Of a DNA stretch of 64,000 nucleotides, positions 1 through 9,090 are shown in pieces. A model generated the notes under the pieces. It was given only the letters and a program-made list of their open reading frames with translations. It was not told the DNA's origin and did no database searches. The stretch is from Sneathiella aquimaris (GTDB lineage: Bacteria > Pseudomonadota > Alphaproteobacteria > Sneathiellales > Sneathiellaceae), in assembly GCF_026409565.1 (NCBI RefSeq), contig NZ_CP112881.1, positions 1,349,501-1,413,500 on the forward strand. Direction: 5' to 3'. A program made the translations under genes and the position numbers. Positions within the stretch are counted from its first letter, which is position 1, and each line of letters opens with the position of its first letter.

Positions 1-939
1 ATGAGTGCTGAGCAAAGCAGTGCGACAGAGGGGATCGATGGCAAATTACCTTTTTCTAAGAAGCTGAAGCTTTGGTGGGAAGGGTATGAGTTAAAACCTG
101 TCGCGAAAACGATCGAAGTTGAAGAAGAGGCGCCTCCTGAGAACGAAGGGCCTCCGACAGTAAAAGGCTGGGCTGTCAGCCGGCAACGCTCTGTTGTCAC
201 TCTTTTCGGAGATGGCATGACGCGGTGCATTCCTGATGCCGTGAAGACACGATTAACGACACCCATGGGATTAAACAAAACCATGAGCGTTGCGGAAATC
301 GGATCTGGTCTCGGCGGCTTTGCCCATTGGGTGGTTGATCAGCATGAAGCCTATGTGGATGCTTATGAAACAGATCATGACCTATACGAAGCCTCACGTG
401 AAATGACGAAAATGGCGGGTCTTACGCGCTATGTCAAATATATCCACTGTGATTTCGAGGATTTTCAGCCTAAATTGAAGTCTGCCAATGTCGCCTATTC
501 ATCTGAGGCGCTGTTTTGTGTGAAGAATAAACAGGACTGCTTTAATCAGATCCATGCAATGATGAAACCGGAAGGTCAGTTTATGATGTCCGATTACATG
601 CTGGATGGCGCGTCTCTGGATGATCCTGCGTTAAAAGAATGGATGGCTAACGAGCCTATTCCACCTCAGCTGATTGATGTTCAGCAGATTCGAAAAATGC
701 TGACGACCGCAGGTTTTGAGGTCAGTATTGCCGAAGATACAACAGATGAATACAAGGCAAATGTCTTGAAAGCGTTTTCCGAATACGCTCAACAAACAAG
801 CCGTGGTGCAAAAAGTGGTCATTTGCATGACTGGGTGTTGAAGGAAGGTGAGTTGTGGACGTCCAGGGTTAAGGCCATGGAGGCCGGCGTCCTCAAGGTT
901 TTCCGTATCTATGCAAGGGTTCCAAGAGAGATTATCTGA
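1..939 (+). CDS. SAM-dependent methyltransferase (class I fold)
   Basis: A 312-residue protein with a class I methyltransferase core. The glycine-rich SAM-binding motif AEIGSGLGGFA lies at about residues 98-108, after a roughly 95-residue N-terminal extension that is charged and rich in Glu and Pro. An acidic position follows beta-2 (AYETDHD). The late segment MMKPEGQFMMSDYML resembles the post-motif region of small-molecule methyltransferases. The ATG is the first base of the window; MSAEQ looks like a natural N-terminus, but an upstream in-frame start cannot be excluded. The substrate is not recognisable. The next gene (L36) has its own promoter, so this is probably the last gene of an upstream unit. 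Confidence 0.75.
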   Translation: MSAEQSSATEGIDGKLPFSKKLKLWWEGYELKPVAKTIEVEEEAPPENEGPPTVKGWAVSRQRSVVTLFGDGMTRCIPDAVKTRLTTPMGLNKTMSVAEIGSGLGGFAHWVVDQHEAYVDAYETDHDLYEASREMTKMAGLTRYVKYIHCDFEDFQPKLKSANVAYSSEALFCVKNKQDCFNQIHAMMKPEGQFMMSDYMLDGASLDDPALKEWMANEPIPPQLIDVQQIRKMLTTAGFEVSIAEDTTDEYKANVLKAFSEYAQQTSRGAKSGHLHDWVLKEGELWTSRVKAMEAGVLKVFRIYARVPREII

Positions 940-976
940 TCCTTTTATAAAAGCTGAGAAAATCCCTATTTGGTCA

Positions 977-1005
977 TTGACAGAGTGTTGGCTGGACAGT
1001 ATGGT
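977..1005 (+). promoter_or_regulatory. Sigma70-like promoter of rpmJ
   Basis: TTGACA at 977-982, a 17-nt spacer, then TATGGT at 1000-1005. The predicted transcription start is about 35 nt before the L36 ATG. The -35 hexamer is a perfect consensus. The placement between the methyltransferase stop and L36 fits independent transcription of the ribosomal gene. Confidence 0.6.
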
Positions 1006-1045
1006 CCGGCCTTCAAATTCAGAATAGTTTTTTGGGGTCTGTACC

Positions 1046-1171
1046 ATGAAAGTCATTAACTCGCTCAAGTCCGCGAAGAAGCGTCATCGCGATTGCCGCG
1101 TTGTCCGCCGCAAAGGACGCGTTTATGTGATTAACAAGACCAATCCACGCTTTAAGGCGCGTCAGGGCTAA
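1046..1171 (+). CDS. rpmJ: 50S ribosomal protein L36
   Basis: A 41-residue protein starting [20 protein letters not shown] and ending in [12 protein letters not shown], the standard form of L36 in alphaproteobacteria. It is extremely basic, as expected for binding 23S rRNA in the large subunit. It has a single Cys (residue 17) and lacks the CxxC...C/H zinc ribbon of the zinc-binding form, so it is the zinc-independent type. It is monocistronic: a consensus-like promoter precedes it and a strong intrinsic terminator follows about 45 nt after the stop. Confidence 0.95.
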   Translation: MKVINSLKSAKKRHRDCRVVRRKGRVYVINKTNPRFKARQG

Positions 1172-1214
1172 CTCGTTAGTTTTGGCGGAAATTCATACGA
1201 ATTTCTGAATGGTG

Positions 1215-1250
1215 AAAAAAGCCGCGCTGTTTGTCAGTCGCGGTTTTTTT
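1215..1250 (+). terminator. Intrinsic terminator after rpmJ
   Basis: The stem CCGCG (1222-1226) pairs with CGCGG (1239-1243) and extends through an A-run (1215-1220) opposite a run of seven T (1244-1250). It ends the L36 transcript and separates it from glcD. Confidence 0.85.
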
Positions 1251-1302
1251 GTGTCTGAATCACGTCTATAGTATCTTCACTGATAAAATGGGAGCAGGTC
1301 AC

Positions 1303-2796
1303 ATGGTCAAAATGCCGAAACCGGATCCGCAGGTATTGCAGAAACGAGATTATCTTGTCGCAAAACTCCGTGAGATTGTTGGTAACCCTGAAGGTGTTAT
1401 AGATGAAGAAGCCGGGTTACGGGCATTTGAATGTGATGGTCTTAGTGCCTATCGTCAGCTTCCGATGATTGCCGTTCTGCCTGAAACCAAAGATGAAATT
1501 GCCGAAATTCTGAAATTTTGCGCGGCGGAAAAAGTAAATGTTGTCCCGCGTGGGGCTGGCACCTCTCTTTCTGGAGGCGCGCTGCCTTTGGCCGATGGCG
1601 TCCTGTTGGGGCTTGGAAAATTTAACCGCATTGTTGACGTGGATTATGACAACCGTTGTGCGGTGGTTCAGCCGGGTGTGACCAATCTTGCGATTACCGA
1701 CGCGGTGAAAGCGGATGGGTTCTATTATGCTCCGGATCCGTCAAGTCAGATCGCCTGTACAATTGGTGGTAATATTGCTGAGAATTCTGGTGGGGTGCAT
1801 TGCCTGAAATACGGGCTCACGACTAATAACGTTCTCGGCGTTGAGATGATTACCATGGATGGGGACATCATTCAATTTGGCGGGAAGCATCTTGATTCAG
1901 AAGGGTATGATTTGATGGGGGTCATTACGGGCTCGGAAGGCCTGCTGGGTGTTATTACCGAGGTGACCGTCCGTTTGCTCCGCAGTCCTGAAAATATCTC
2001 GGCCCAGCTGATTGGTTTTCCATCCAGCGAGCAGGCAGGTGACTGTGTCGGCAAGATTATTGGAGCAGGCATTATTCCCGCCGGCATGGAAATGATGGAT
2101 CGATATGCAATTCATGCAGCCGAAGAATTTTGCCATGCAGGCTATCCTCTCGATGTAGAGGCTTTATTGATTGTGGAGCTGGACGGCCCGCAAGTCGAAA
2201 TTGACCACCACAATGCTGACATCAACAAAATCGCAAAAGCGTGTGGTGCGACTGTCATTAAACAAAGCCAGTCCGAAGAAGAACGCATGACATTTTGGGC
2301 CGGGCGAAAAGCAGCCTTTCCTGCGGTTGGCCGAATTTCGCCCGATTATATGTGTATGGATGGCACCATTCCGCGGGGGCAGCTTCCCAAAGTTTTGGCG
2401 CGAATGAACGAGCTTTCTGAACATTACGGCCTGCGGGTTGCAAATGTGTTTCATGCGGGCGATGGGAATCTGCATCCATTGATCCTGTTTGATGCCAATA
2501 TTCCCGGTGATCTGGAAAAATGTGAAGCGTTTGGCGCAGATATCCTGAAACTGTGCGTCGAGGTTGGCGGTGTCCTGACCGGAGAACATGGGGTTGGAAT
2601 TGAAAAGCGCGATCTGATGGGTGAAATGTTCACAGAAGAAGATCTCAAACAACAGCAGCGTTTGAAATGTGCCTTCGACCCGGATGGGCGGCTTAATCCC
2701 GGTAAAGTCTTTCCGATTTTACATCGCTGTGCCGAGCTTGGGAAAATGCATGTTCACAACGGTGAGCTTCCGTTTCCAGATTTACCAAGGTTTTGA
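1303..2796 (+). CDS. glcD: Glycolate oxidase subunit GlcD (FAD-linked)
   Basis: A 497-residue FAD-binding oxidoreductase (FAD_binding_4 plus FAD-oxidase C-terminal domain), the catalytic flavoprotein of the membrane-associated glycolate oxidase that makes glyoxylate. The PP-loop PRGAGTSLSGGALP lies at about residues 82-95, ending in DP-S-cofactor segments around YYAPDPSSQ. The C-terminal signature TGEHGVGIEKR and the final NPGKVFP are typical of GlcD and D-lactate dehydrogenases. I chose the ATG at 1303 because GGAG lies 8 nt upstream; ATG 1288 is possible, and a more upstream TTG would lie inside the rpmJ terminator. The stop is 3 nt before glcE, and the operon is glcDEF. Confidence 0.93.
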   Translation: MVKMPKPDPQVLQKRDYLVAKLREIVGNPEGVIDEEAGLRAFECDGLSAYRQLPMIAVLPETKDEIAEILKFCAAEKVNVVPRGAGTSLSGGALPLADGVLLGLGKFNRIVDVDYDNRCAVVQPGVTNLAITDAVKADGFYYAPDPSSQIACTIGGNIAENSGGVHCLKYGLTTNNVLGVEMITMDGDIIQFGGKHLDSEGYDLMGVITGSEGLLGVITEVTVRLLRSPENISAQLIGFPSSEQAGDCVGKIIGAGIIPAGMEMMDRYAIHAAEEFCHAGYPLDVEALLIVELDGPQVEIDHHNADINKIAKACGATVIKQSQSEEERMTFWAGRKAAFPAVGRISPDYMCMDGTIPRGQLPKVLARMNELSEHYGLRVANVFHAGDGNLHPLILFDANIPGDLEKCEAFGADILKLCVEVGGVLTGEHGVGIEKRDLMGEMFTEEDLKQQQRLKCAFDPDGRLNPGKVFPILHRCAELGKMHVHNGELPFPDLPRF

Positions 2797-2799
2797 TCC

Positions 2800-4032
2800 A
2801 TGGAAAAGATTGATATTACGCAGGAAGAGCAGCTTCCAGAGGTTTTGAAGTGGGCATTGGCCGGCAACAAATCTTTTGCTGTGCAGGGCAATGGCAGTAA
2901 ATCAGAATTGGGCCGCCCCCTGCAAACGGATTGCATTCTGAGCATGTCTTCATTGCAGGGCGTCGAAATGCACGAACCTGCTGAATTGGTTATGCAGGCC
3001 AAAACGGGAACCCGCCTGTCAGACATTCAGGCAATCTTAAAACAAGCCGGTCAGAAATTAGCCTTTTCCCCACCTGATCTTGGCCCCCTTTTGGGAACAG
3101 AGGCCGGTGCATCAACAATCGGGGGCGTATTTGGCTGTAACTTATCCGGATCCAGTCGAATAAAAGCAGGGGCGGCCCGTGATCATTTGCTTGGCGTTAA
3201 AGGATTTTCCGGGCGCGGCGAAGCGTTTCAGACGGGAAGCCGTGTGATGAAGAATGTGACAGGTTATGATCTTTGTAAGCTTGTTTGTGGCAGCTATGGC
3301 ACCATTGCCTTGTATACCAGCCTTACTTTTAAGGTTCTGCCGGATGCCGAGAAGAAACGAACTGTTTTGATCTTTGGATTGGCGCCCGATGAGGCAGTAA
3401 GGGTGATGAAGGATGCCATGTCATCCGTGCATGATGTCTCCGCGGCGTCTTACTTACCAGAACAGGTTGCAGTGACCTGTGATATTTCCCATGTGACGGA
3501 TGCGCAAAGGTCAGTTACAGCGTTGCTTGTAGAAGGCCCGGCACCGTCCGCAGAATTTAGGTGCGCAGCGTTATTAGATGAATGCGGGAACGGTGCAGAA
3601 ACCGGTGAATTACACGGGCATAATTCTGATGCCTTCTGGTCTTTTGTAGGCGATGTGAAGCCTTTCGTTAAAGAACAGAGCCGTTCTGTATGGCGTGTTT
3701 CATTGCCACCGGCAAGCGCGCCTCTTTTTGTTCAGCATTTAAGTGAATTTTTGCCGGAGGCCCAATATTATCTGGATTGGGCGGGCGGTCTGGTATGGGT
3801 CAGTGTTCCCGCTGATATAGATCGGGCCGGTGTGGATATTATTCGAAGTTCTTTACTGGATGGCGGACATGCCACGCTTGTTCGGGCGGATATGGCATTG
3901 AGACAGGATGTCTCGCCGTTTCATCCTCAAAATAAGGTTTTGGCGCAAATGTCAGAACGCGTCCGGCAGGGTTTCGACCCCAAAGGGATTTTTAATCCGG
4001 GACGGATGTACCCGATCGGAGATGTGACATGA
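2800..4032 (+). CDS. glcE: Glycolate oxidase subunit GlcE (FAD-binding)
   Basis: A 410-residue second flavoprotein subunit of glycolate oxidase, homologous to the N-terminal FAD domain of GlcD but with its own hallmark segment GSRVMKNVTGYDLCKL (about residues 147-162) and ARDHLLGVKGFSGRGE just before it. The C-terminus FDPKGIFNPGRMYP matches the family ending. The ATG is 3 nt after the glcD stop, and the stop overlaps the glcF start as ATGA, so the three subunits are translationally coupled. GlcE is required for activity in characterised systems, although GlcD carries the substrate site. Confidence 0.92.
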   Translation: MEKIDITQEEQLPEVLKWALAGNKSFAVQGNGSKSELGRPLQTDCILSMSSLQGVEMHEPAELVMQAKTGTRLSDIQAILKQAGQKLAFSPPDLGPLLGTEAGASTIGGVFGCNLSGSSRIKAGAARDHLLGVKGFSGRGEAFQTGSRVMKNVTGYDLCKLVCGSYGTIALYTSLTFKVLPDAEKKRTVLIFGLAPDEAVRVMKDAMSSVHDVSAASYLPEQVAVTCDISHVTDAQRSVTALLVEGPAPSAEFRCAALLDECGNGAETGELHGHNSDAFWSFVGDVKPFVKEQSRSVWRVSLPPASAPLFVQHLSEFLPEAQYYLDWAGGLVWVSVPADIDRAGVDIIRSSLLDGGHATLVRADMALRQDVSPFHPQNKVLAQMSERVRQGFDPKGIFNPGRMYPIGDVT

Positions 4033-5330
4033 AAACTGACTTCAGTATCGCGCAGCTCGCAGATCCCAAATTTGCAGAATCAAATGACATTCTGCGTAAA
4101 TGTGTTCATTGCGGTTTTTGCACGGCGACTTGTCCTACTTATACAGAGCTTGGGGACGAACGGGACAGTCCACGTGGCCGTATTTATATGATCCAGCAAA
4201 TGCTGGAAAGTGGTGCCCCGGCACAAAAAGAAACCGTCCAGCATGTTGATCGCTGCCTTTCTTGCCTGTCCTGTATGACAACTTGTCCGTCTGGTGTCGA
4301 TTACATGCATCTTGTGGATCATGCGCGCCAGTATATTGACGACACGTACGAGCGTCCGGTGTTCGACAGGATGTTGAGAAAAATTCTGGGCCTCATCCTT
4401 CCGAGCCCGACCCTCTTTCGTATATCGTTGATCGGCGCCATGTTGGCCCGTCCGTTCAAAAATCTGTTTAGAGGACGCTTGCGTGCAATGCTGGACATGG
4501 CGCCAGCCTCTATTCCCGGACCTTCCGGATTAGATGGCGTTGTCCGTCACACCCCCAAGCGATCACCCTCGGGTAAGCGTGTCATTCTAATGGCCGGTTG
4601 CGCGCAGAAGGTTTTATCCCCCGATATCAATGATGCGACGATCCGGCTGCTGACCAGACTGGGTGTTGAGGTGATCATTCCAAAGAAGGCCGGATGTTGC
4701 GGCGCCTTACCCCTTCATATGGGTCAGGAAGATCCTGCTCAGGCGTATGCCAAAAAGAATATTCTGGCCTGGTATGAGGAAATGGAACAGGGAACACTGG
4801 ATGCCATTTTGATCAATACATCCGGCTGCGGTACAACGGTTAAAGACTATGGCCATCTTTTTAAGCATGATGAAGAAATGGCAGAAAAAGCCCAAGCGGT
4901 AGCGGAAATTGCCAAGGATATCTCGGAATATCTTGTAACCCTCGATATAGAACCAAACGTGCCGTTGAGCGGTGTTAAGGTCGCGTATCACTCAGCTTGC
5001 TCGTTGCAGCATGGGCAACGGGTAATTGATCCTCCAAAACAGTTGCTTCAAGCAGCAGGTTTTGACGTTGCGCCTATCCCGGAATCTCACATCTGTTGTG
5101 GATCTGCGGGTACCTATAATCTGTTGCAACCGGAGTTATCAAGCCGGTTGAAAGACCGAAAAATTCGAAATATTGCGTCTGTCTCGCCTGATATTGTCGC
5201 GGCTGGAAATATCGGGTGTATCGCCCAGATTGGAAGCGGCATGAATATTCCGGTGCTGCACACGGTCCAACTGCTGGACTGGGCGACAGGCGGGCCGAAG
5301 CCGGAGGTCCTTGAAAAAACCGTTCACTAA
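4029..5330 (+). CDS. glcF: Glycolate oxidase iron-sulfur subunit GlcF
   Basis: A 433-residue electron-transfer subunit. Two 4Fe-4S motifs are visible: CVHCGFCTATCP (Cys 25, 28, 31, 35) and CLSCLSCMTTCP (Cys 76, 79, 82, 86). Two CCG domains follow, with GCCGALPLHMG in the middle and HICCGSAGTYNLL near the C-terminus, as in heterodisulfide-reductase-like subunits that pass electrons to the quinone pool. The ATG overlaps the glcE stop by 4 nt. No glcC regulator, glcB malate synthase or permease lies beside the operon, so the inducer control cannot be read from context. Confidence 0.93.
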   Translation: MKTDFSIAQLADPKFAESNDILRKCVHCGFCTATCPTYTELGDERDSPRGRIYMIQQMLESGAPAQKETVQHVDRCLSCLSCMTTCPSGVDYMHLVDHARQYIDDTYERPVFDRMLRKILGLILPSPTLFRISLIGAMLARPFKNLFRGRLRAMLDMAPASIPGPSGLDGVVRHTPKRSPSGKRVILMAGCAQKVLSPDINDATIRLLTRLGVEVIIPKKAGCCGALPLHMGQEDPAQAYAKKNILAWYEEMEQGTLDAILINTSGCGTTVKDYGHLFKHDEEMAEKAQAVAEIAKDISEYLVTLDIEPNVPLSGVKVAYHSACSLQHGQRVIDPPKQLLQAAGFDVAPIPESHICCGSAGTYNLLQPELSSRLKDRKIRNIASVSPDIVAAGNIGCIAQIGSGMNIPVLHTVQLLDWATGGPKPEVLEKTVH

Positions 5331-5392
5331 AATGTGGTTGATTTTGGTGAAGTAGGACTGCCCAAATTTGAATACTGCTCTATATTCAAAAT

Positions 5393-5950
5393 ATGAACAG
5401 GATACTGAAGCTTTTAACGGTGATTTTTGCTGTCTTTCTAATCAGCAGCGTGGCATCCGCCCGTCAGGATGATGAACGTCTGGATCGCTTATTTGATGAA
5501 CTAACGGAAACTAAAGACGCGGTAAAAGCGCAAGCGATCGAGCGTGTAATCTGGAATATATGGATGCGCTCAGGCAGTGATACAATTGATCTGCTTATGA
5601 TCCAGGGGCTAAAGGATATGGCGGCTGGAGCCTATGAAAAGGCAAATATGTCTTTCACAATGATCATTGACATGGACCCTGCATTTGCAGAGGCATGGAA
5701 TAAGCGGGCGACTGTTCGTTTTTTGGTCGGAGACCTCAACGGATCTTTGGAAGATGTCGCGCGGGTTCTGGAGTTGGAACCCCGCCATTTTGGAGCCTTT
5801 GCAGGCCTTGGACAGATTTTTGAAATCAGGAATGCACCTGAGCAGGCACTTTCTGCATTTGAGAAGGCATTGCGGATCAATCCGCATATGCCCTCTGTTC
5901 GGCGAAAACTAAAAATTCTGAAACATGAACATAAAGGGCAAAAAATTTAG
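5393..5950 (+). CDS. Exported TPR-repeat protein
   Basis: A 185-residue protein with a clear N-terminal signal peptide (Lys-rich start, hydrophobic residues 5-20, predicted cleavage after ASA at about 23). About five helical repeats follow. At least two are good TPR motifs: the region around AFAEAWNKRATVRFLVGD and the one around APEQALSAFEKALRINP. It probably acts as a periplasmic scaffold; no catalytic motif is visible. It lies about 60 nt downstream of glcF without a strong ribosome-binding site, and converges with pyk, whose stop is 21 nt away. Confidence 0.75.
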   Translation: MNRILKLLTVIFAVFLISSVASARQDDERLDRLFDELTETKDAVKAQAIERVIWNIWMRSGSDTIDLLMIQGLKDMAAGAYEKANMSFTMIIDMDPAFAEAWNKRATVRFLVGDLNGSLEDVARVLELEPRHFGAFAGLGQIFEIRNAPEQALSAFEKALRINPHMPSVRRKLKILKHEHKGQKI

Positions 5951-5971
5951 CCAGCCCTCTGTTTCCTGTTT

Positions 5972-7405
5972 TTATTTTGCTAAAGGTTTTTCTCCAACCC
6001 AGGCAATTCGCAGGATATTTGTTGACCCTGGGGTGCCGAAGGGGACACCCGCCATAATAACAATGCGATCTCCAGGCCGGGCAAACCCTTCCTGAAAACA
6101 GGTATTACATGCCCGTTCGACCATATCTGAGAAATTTTTTGCATCACTTGTGTGAACGCAGTGAAGTCCCCAAGCAAGAGCGAGCTTGCGCGCCGTTGGT
6201 AACGCCGGCGTTAATGCTAATACGGGAGTGCTGCCCCGTTCGCGCGACGCCCGCAAGGCTGTTGAACCGGATGTTGTGTAAGTGACAATGGCCGTGGCGC
6301 CGATCGTACTGGCAACCTGTGAGGCAGCGGCGCTGATGGCATCGGCTGTCGTTGCTTCGAGCGGGCCATGCTTGGCGTCCATCATTTTACTATAGTTAGG
6401 ATCTTTTTCGGTTTGGACCGCAATGTCACTCATCATGGTGACGGCCTCAATGGGATATTCTCCCGCGGCGCTTTCAGCAGACAGCATGACGGCATCAGCT
6501 CCATCATAGATCGCATTGGCAACGTCGGTTGCCTCCGCGCGTGTCGGCACGGGAGAGGAGATCATGCTCTCCAGCATTTGTGTGGCAACAACAACAGGTT
6601 TGCCTGAATTTTTGGCTGCATTAATGATTTTCTTCTGAACCGCAGGTACTTCAGGCAGGGGAATTTCAACACCCAGATCACCGCGCGCGACCATAACAGC
6701 ATCTGCAAGTTCAATAATTCCTTCCAGATGCTCAACCGCAGCTGGTTTTTCAATTTTGGCCATGACCGCGGCGCGCCCAGCGACTATTTTCTTGATTTCG
6801 GCAATATCCTCTGGCCGCTGGACAAAACTAAGGGCGATCCAGTCCACACCCAATTCCAGTGCATAATCCAGATCGCGCCGATCTTTGTCTGTAAGCGGGG
6901 ACATGTTGACAATGGCGTTTGGAATGTTGACGCCTTTACGGTCAGAGAGTTTTCCGCCGATTAAAACCTCGCATTGGGCATGAGTTTCGGAGGCTTCAGT
7001 AACACCGAGTTTCAATTTGCCATCATCAAGGAGCAATATGGTGCCTTTTTCAAGCGACGACATGACCCTTTTATGAGGGAGGCAGACCCGTTCGGAATTA
7101 CCAGCGGTTTCATCAAGATCGAGGCGAAAGGTTTGCCCTTTTTCGAGAAGGACTTTGCCGTCTTCAAAGGTACCAACCCGGATCTTAGGGCCTTGTAAAT
7201 CTGCCAGAATGCCAATAGGGCGCCCTTCGGTTTGTTCCAGATTTCTAATAATGTCGTAGCGTGATTTGTGATCGTGTGGCTCCCCGTGACTGAAGTTAAG
7301 CCGAAAGACGTCTGCCCCTGCAAGATGAAGAGCTTTGACAGTTTTTTCATCCGAGCTGGCGGGGCCAAGGGTGGCAACAATTTTGGTTTTTCTGAGTCTG
7401 CGCAT
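5972..7405 (-). CDS. pyk: Pyruvate kinase
   Basis: A 477-residue glycolytic enzyme converting phosphoenolpyruvate and ADP to pyruvate and ATP. The start RRLRKTKIVATLGPAS is the family N-terminus. The active-site segment MAKIEKPAAVE carries the catalytic Lys and Mg-binding Glu, followed by MVARGDLGVEIP. The C-terminal domain ends in GTPGSTNILRIAWVGE, where prokaryotic type II pyruvate kinases often carry GTTNxxRV. The length is normal. It is transcribed alone on the reverse strand, with its promoter presumably in the AT-rich gap 7406-7751. It converges with the TPR gene, and I see no clear terminator in the 21-bp gap. Confidence 0.96.
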   Translation of the reverse strand: MRRLRKTKIVATLGPASSDEKTVKALHLAGADVFRLNFSHGEPHDHKSRYDIIRNLEQTEGRPIGILADLQGPKIRVGTFEDGKVLLEKGQTFRLDLDETAGNSERVCLPHKRVMSSLEKGTILLLDDGKLKLGVTEASETHAQCEVLIGGKLSDRKGVNIPNAIVNMSPLTDKDRRDLDYALELGVDWIALSFVQRPEDIAEIKKIVAGRAAVMAKIEKPAAVEHLEGIIELADAVMVARGDLGVEIPLPEVPAVQKKIINAAKNSGKPVVVATQMLESMISSPVPTRAEATDVANAIYDGADAVMLSAESAAGEYPIEAVTMMSDIAVQTEKDPNYSKMMDAKHGPLEATTADAISAAASQVASTIGATAIVTYTTSGSTALRASRERGSTPVLALTPALPTARKLALAWGLHCVHTSDAKNFSDMVERACNTCFQEGFARPGDRIVIMAGVPFGTPGSTNILRIAWVGEKPLAK

Positions 7406-7751
7406 GCCAATATTTCTTATGGTTTATGGAATTGTTGGAATAAAGAAATCACACTTACTTAATATGCCGGATATAGTGCTGAAAATCTAAAAACACCAAT
7501 CGTTTGTCGAAGATAGGACAGTAACATCCTCAGTCCCTAGAGAAAAGGTAAATATATTTGTTTTAATTTCGTTTTATTTTCATTTTCATCAAAACGAAAA
7601 CAAAAATTGGCGAGATAGCCTCGCTTTTCTACATCTGCATTTTTTCTTTCTACAAATTCACTTGCCCCGTTTTTCGTTAAGAAAAATTTAACTGCGTATC
7701 TGGCAAAACAAAATCCAAGCAATAAAATCAAGACATCACAGACGGATTCGC
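7406..7751. other. AT-rich intergenic region (346 bp) with hairpins
   Basis: No convincing gene. The region must hold the pyk promoter (reverse strand) and any promoter of the next forward gene. It contains an inverted repeat TTTCGTTTT (7567-7575) / AAAACGAAA (7591-7599), and a small terminator-like hairpin GCGAG-ATAGC-CTCGC followed by TTTT at 7610-7628. The bases around 7540-7700 are markedly richer in A and T than the coding DNA nearby. A small RNA ending at the hairpin is possible but unproven. Confidence 0.5.
7610..7628 (+). terminator. Terminator-like hairpin in the pyk upstream gap
   Basis: GCGAG (7610-7614), 5-nt loop, CTCGC (7620-7624), then TTTT. No forward-strand gene lies upstream of it before pyk, which is antisense, so if functional it would end an unannotated forward transcript. 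The stem is short. Confidence 0.4.
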
Positions 7752-8216
7752 ATGGGGCACTCAGGATCATTTCAAGTAACTTTCGAGCGGGCTATTTATT
7801 CAGTCGCAGATGGCATTGGCTTTCTGGTGGGAGAAATGCGTGTAAGAGTTGGTCCCGTGGCAAAACGCACTTTCCGTCAGGCGGTCCGGCAGAAAATACG
7901 ATTATCTGGCTTGCACAAATCTGTTTTAAGCGGACATCGGCCCCATAAACCTCGTCAGTTTTCTGTTTTTTCCAGGAAAGAGCCCAACATTTCAGTACGA
8001 TTGGTTGATCCCGCCGAGCTGGCGCCCAAAAAGTATGATTATGCATGGGCAGTGGCCCGCATGGACGAGCTTTCCCAAACGGGAATGTCTGACCCAGTTG
8101 CTTATTTTAACAATGAAATGGCGGACTGGTGGTTGGCGCCAGATGGCATGATGGAAGATGAGGCGGATTTTGCCGGGATCGCGCGTGCAATCGAGGAACG
8201 CTGGGATCAGGATTAA
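7752..8216 (+). CDS. Hypothetical protein
   Basis: An open frame of 154 codons, of no family I recognise. The first half is basic (residues about 30-75, many Arg and Lys); the second half is acidic with several Trp (YAWAVARMD, NNEMADWWLAPDGMMEDEADF) and ends in IEERWDQD. The codon usage of the second half resembles neighbouring genes, which supports coding; the N-terminal part is less certain. An internal ATG at 7836 directly after GTGGGAGAA is a plausible alternative start and would give about 126 residues. It is alone between pyk and the amidohydrolase, on the forward strand. Confidence 0.5.
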   Translation: MGHSGSFQVTFERAIYSVADGIGFLVGEMRVRVGPVAKRTFRQAVRQKIRLSGLHKSVLSGHRPHKPRQFSVFSRKEPNISVRLVDPAELAPKKYDYAWAVARMDELSQTGMSDPVAYFNNEMADWWLAPDGMMEDEADFAGIARAIEERWDQD

Positions 8217-8311
8217 CGCCTGATTGCGGCCTGCACAAATCAATTTCTTTTCTTTGACTACAGAATATGGGATATGATGGTTTTTTCAATTAATCGCCAT
8301 ATACTCAATCT

Positions 8312-9061
8312 ATGTCTGACCCGTTTTCTACTACTCATGAAGAGAGTTCATCTCCGATATTGTTGATTGCTGACCATGCAAGCCGGTACATCCCTGAGCC
8401 CTATAATCTATTGGGCATTGAGGATCCTGCGTTGCTTCGGCGGCATGTCGCTTGGGATATCGGAATTGAGGATGTCACCCGGCGAATGAGCGATAAACTT
8501 GAGGCGTCAGCGATTTATTCCGGCTTCTCCCGCCTTTTGATTGATCCGAACCGCTATCCAGATGATCCTGCGAGTATGCCCGTTGAAAGTGATGGGGTGC
8601 AGGTTCCGGCGAATGTCGACCTGACAGACCTTCAAAAAGCGGAAAGGGTGGCGGGCTATTTTGAACCCTATCACAATAAACTCCGTCAAATGCTGGATCG
8701 GAAAGTCGCGGATCACAAGCAGCCGATCGTTTTGTCCATGCATTCCTTTACACCGGTTATGAACGATTTTGAAAGACCATGGCATGTCGGGGTTTTATGG
8801 GATCAGGATGAGCGGTTGGCGCAGCCCTTGCTGAATATTTTCCGTAAAAACCCGACATTGGTGGTCGGGGACAACGAACCATATTCAGCAAAACAGCCAT
8901 TTGGCTATACAATGAATGAGCATGGTACCAAACGGGATATTCCCCATGTTGTAATTGAGATCCGGCAGGATTTAATTGATACGCATCATGGTGCCGAACA
9001 ATGGTCCAGCCTTATGGTTGATGCTGTTCTCCAGTTGCAAAAAAGGCTTGCGGTTTCCTGA
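8312..9061 (+). CDS. N-formylglutamate amidohydrolase family protein
   Basis: A 249-residue member of the N-formylglutamate amidohydrolase family (HutG-like), zinc-dependent hydrolases that release formate from N-formylglutamate or act on related N-acyl amino acids. Family features visible are LLIADHASRYIPE near residue 20, FSRLLIDPNRYPDDP at about 70-85, and LSMHSFTP at about 145-152. No hut genes surround it, so the substrate may not be histidine-derived. It is followed after 29 bp by a YbdK-type carboxylate-amine ligase, so the pair may be co-transcribed. Confidence 0.85.
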   Translation: MSDPFSTTHEESSSPILLIADHASRYIPEPYNLLGIEDPALLRRHVAWDIGIEDVTRRMSDKLEASAIYSGFSRLLIDPNRYPDDPASMPVESDGVQVPANVDLTDLQKAERVAGYFEPYHNKLRQMLDRKVADHKQPIVLSMHSFTPVMNDFERPWHVGVLWDQDERLAQPLLNIFRKNPTLVVGDNEPYSAKQPFGYTMNEHGTKRDIPHVVIEIRQDLIDTHHGAEQWSSLMVDAVLQLQKRLAVS

Positions 9062-9077
9062 CGGGAAACAGCGTCAG
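9058..9077 (+). promoter_or_regulatory. Intercistronic hairpin
   Basis: CTGACG (9058-9063) pairs with CGTCAG (9072-9077) around an 8-nt loop. It overlaps the amidohydrolase stop codon and lies 13 nt before the next ATG. There is no T-run, so it is more likely an mRNA processing or stability element than a terminator. Confidence 0.4.
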
Positions 9078-9090
9078 ATAAGAGGTTTCA

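Noticed and set aside
1231-1302. An upstream TTG start for glcD
   Set aside because: It lies inside the rpmJ terminator stem and gives an N-terminal extension unlike the family; ATG 1303 has GGAG at good spacing.
7537-7770. 77-codon reverse-strand open frame in the AT-rich gap
   Set aside because: Low-complexity AT-rich sequence, no ribosome-binding site of note and no family resemblance.
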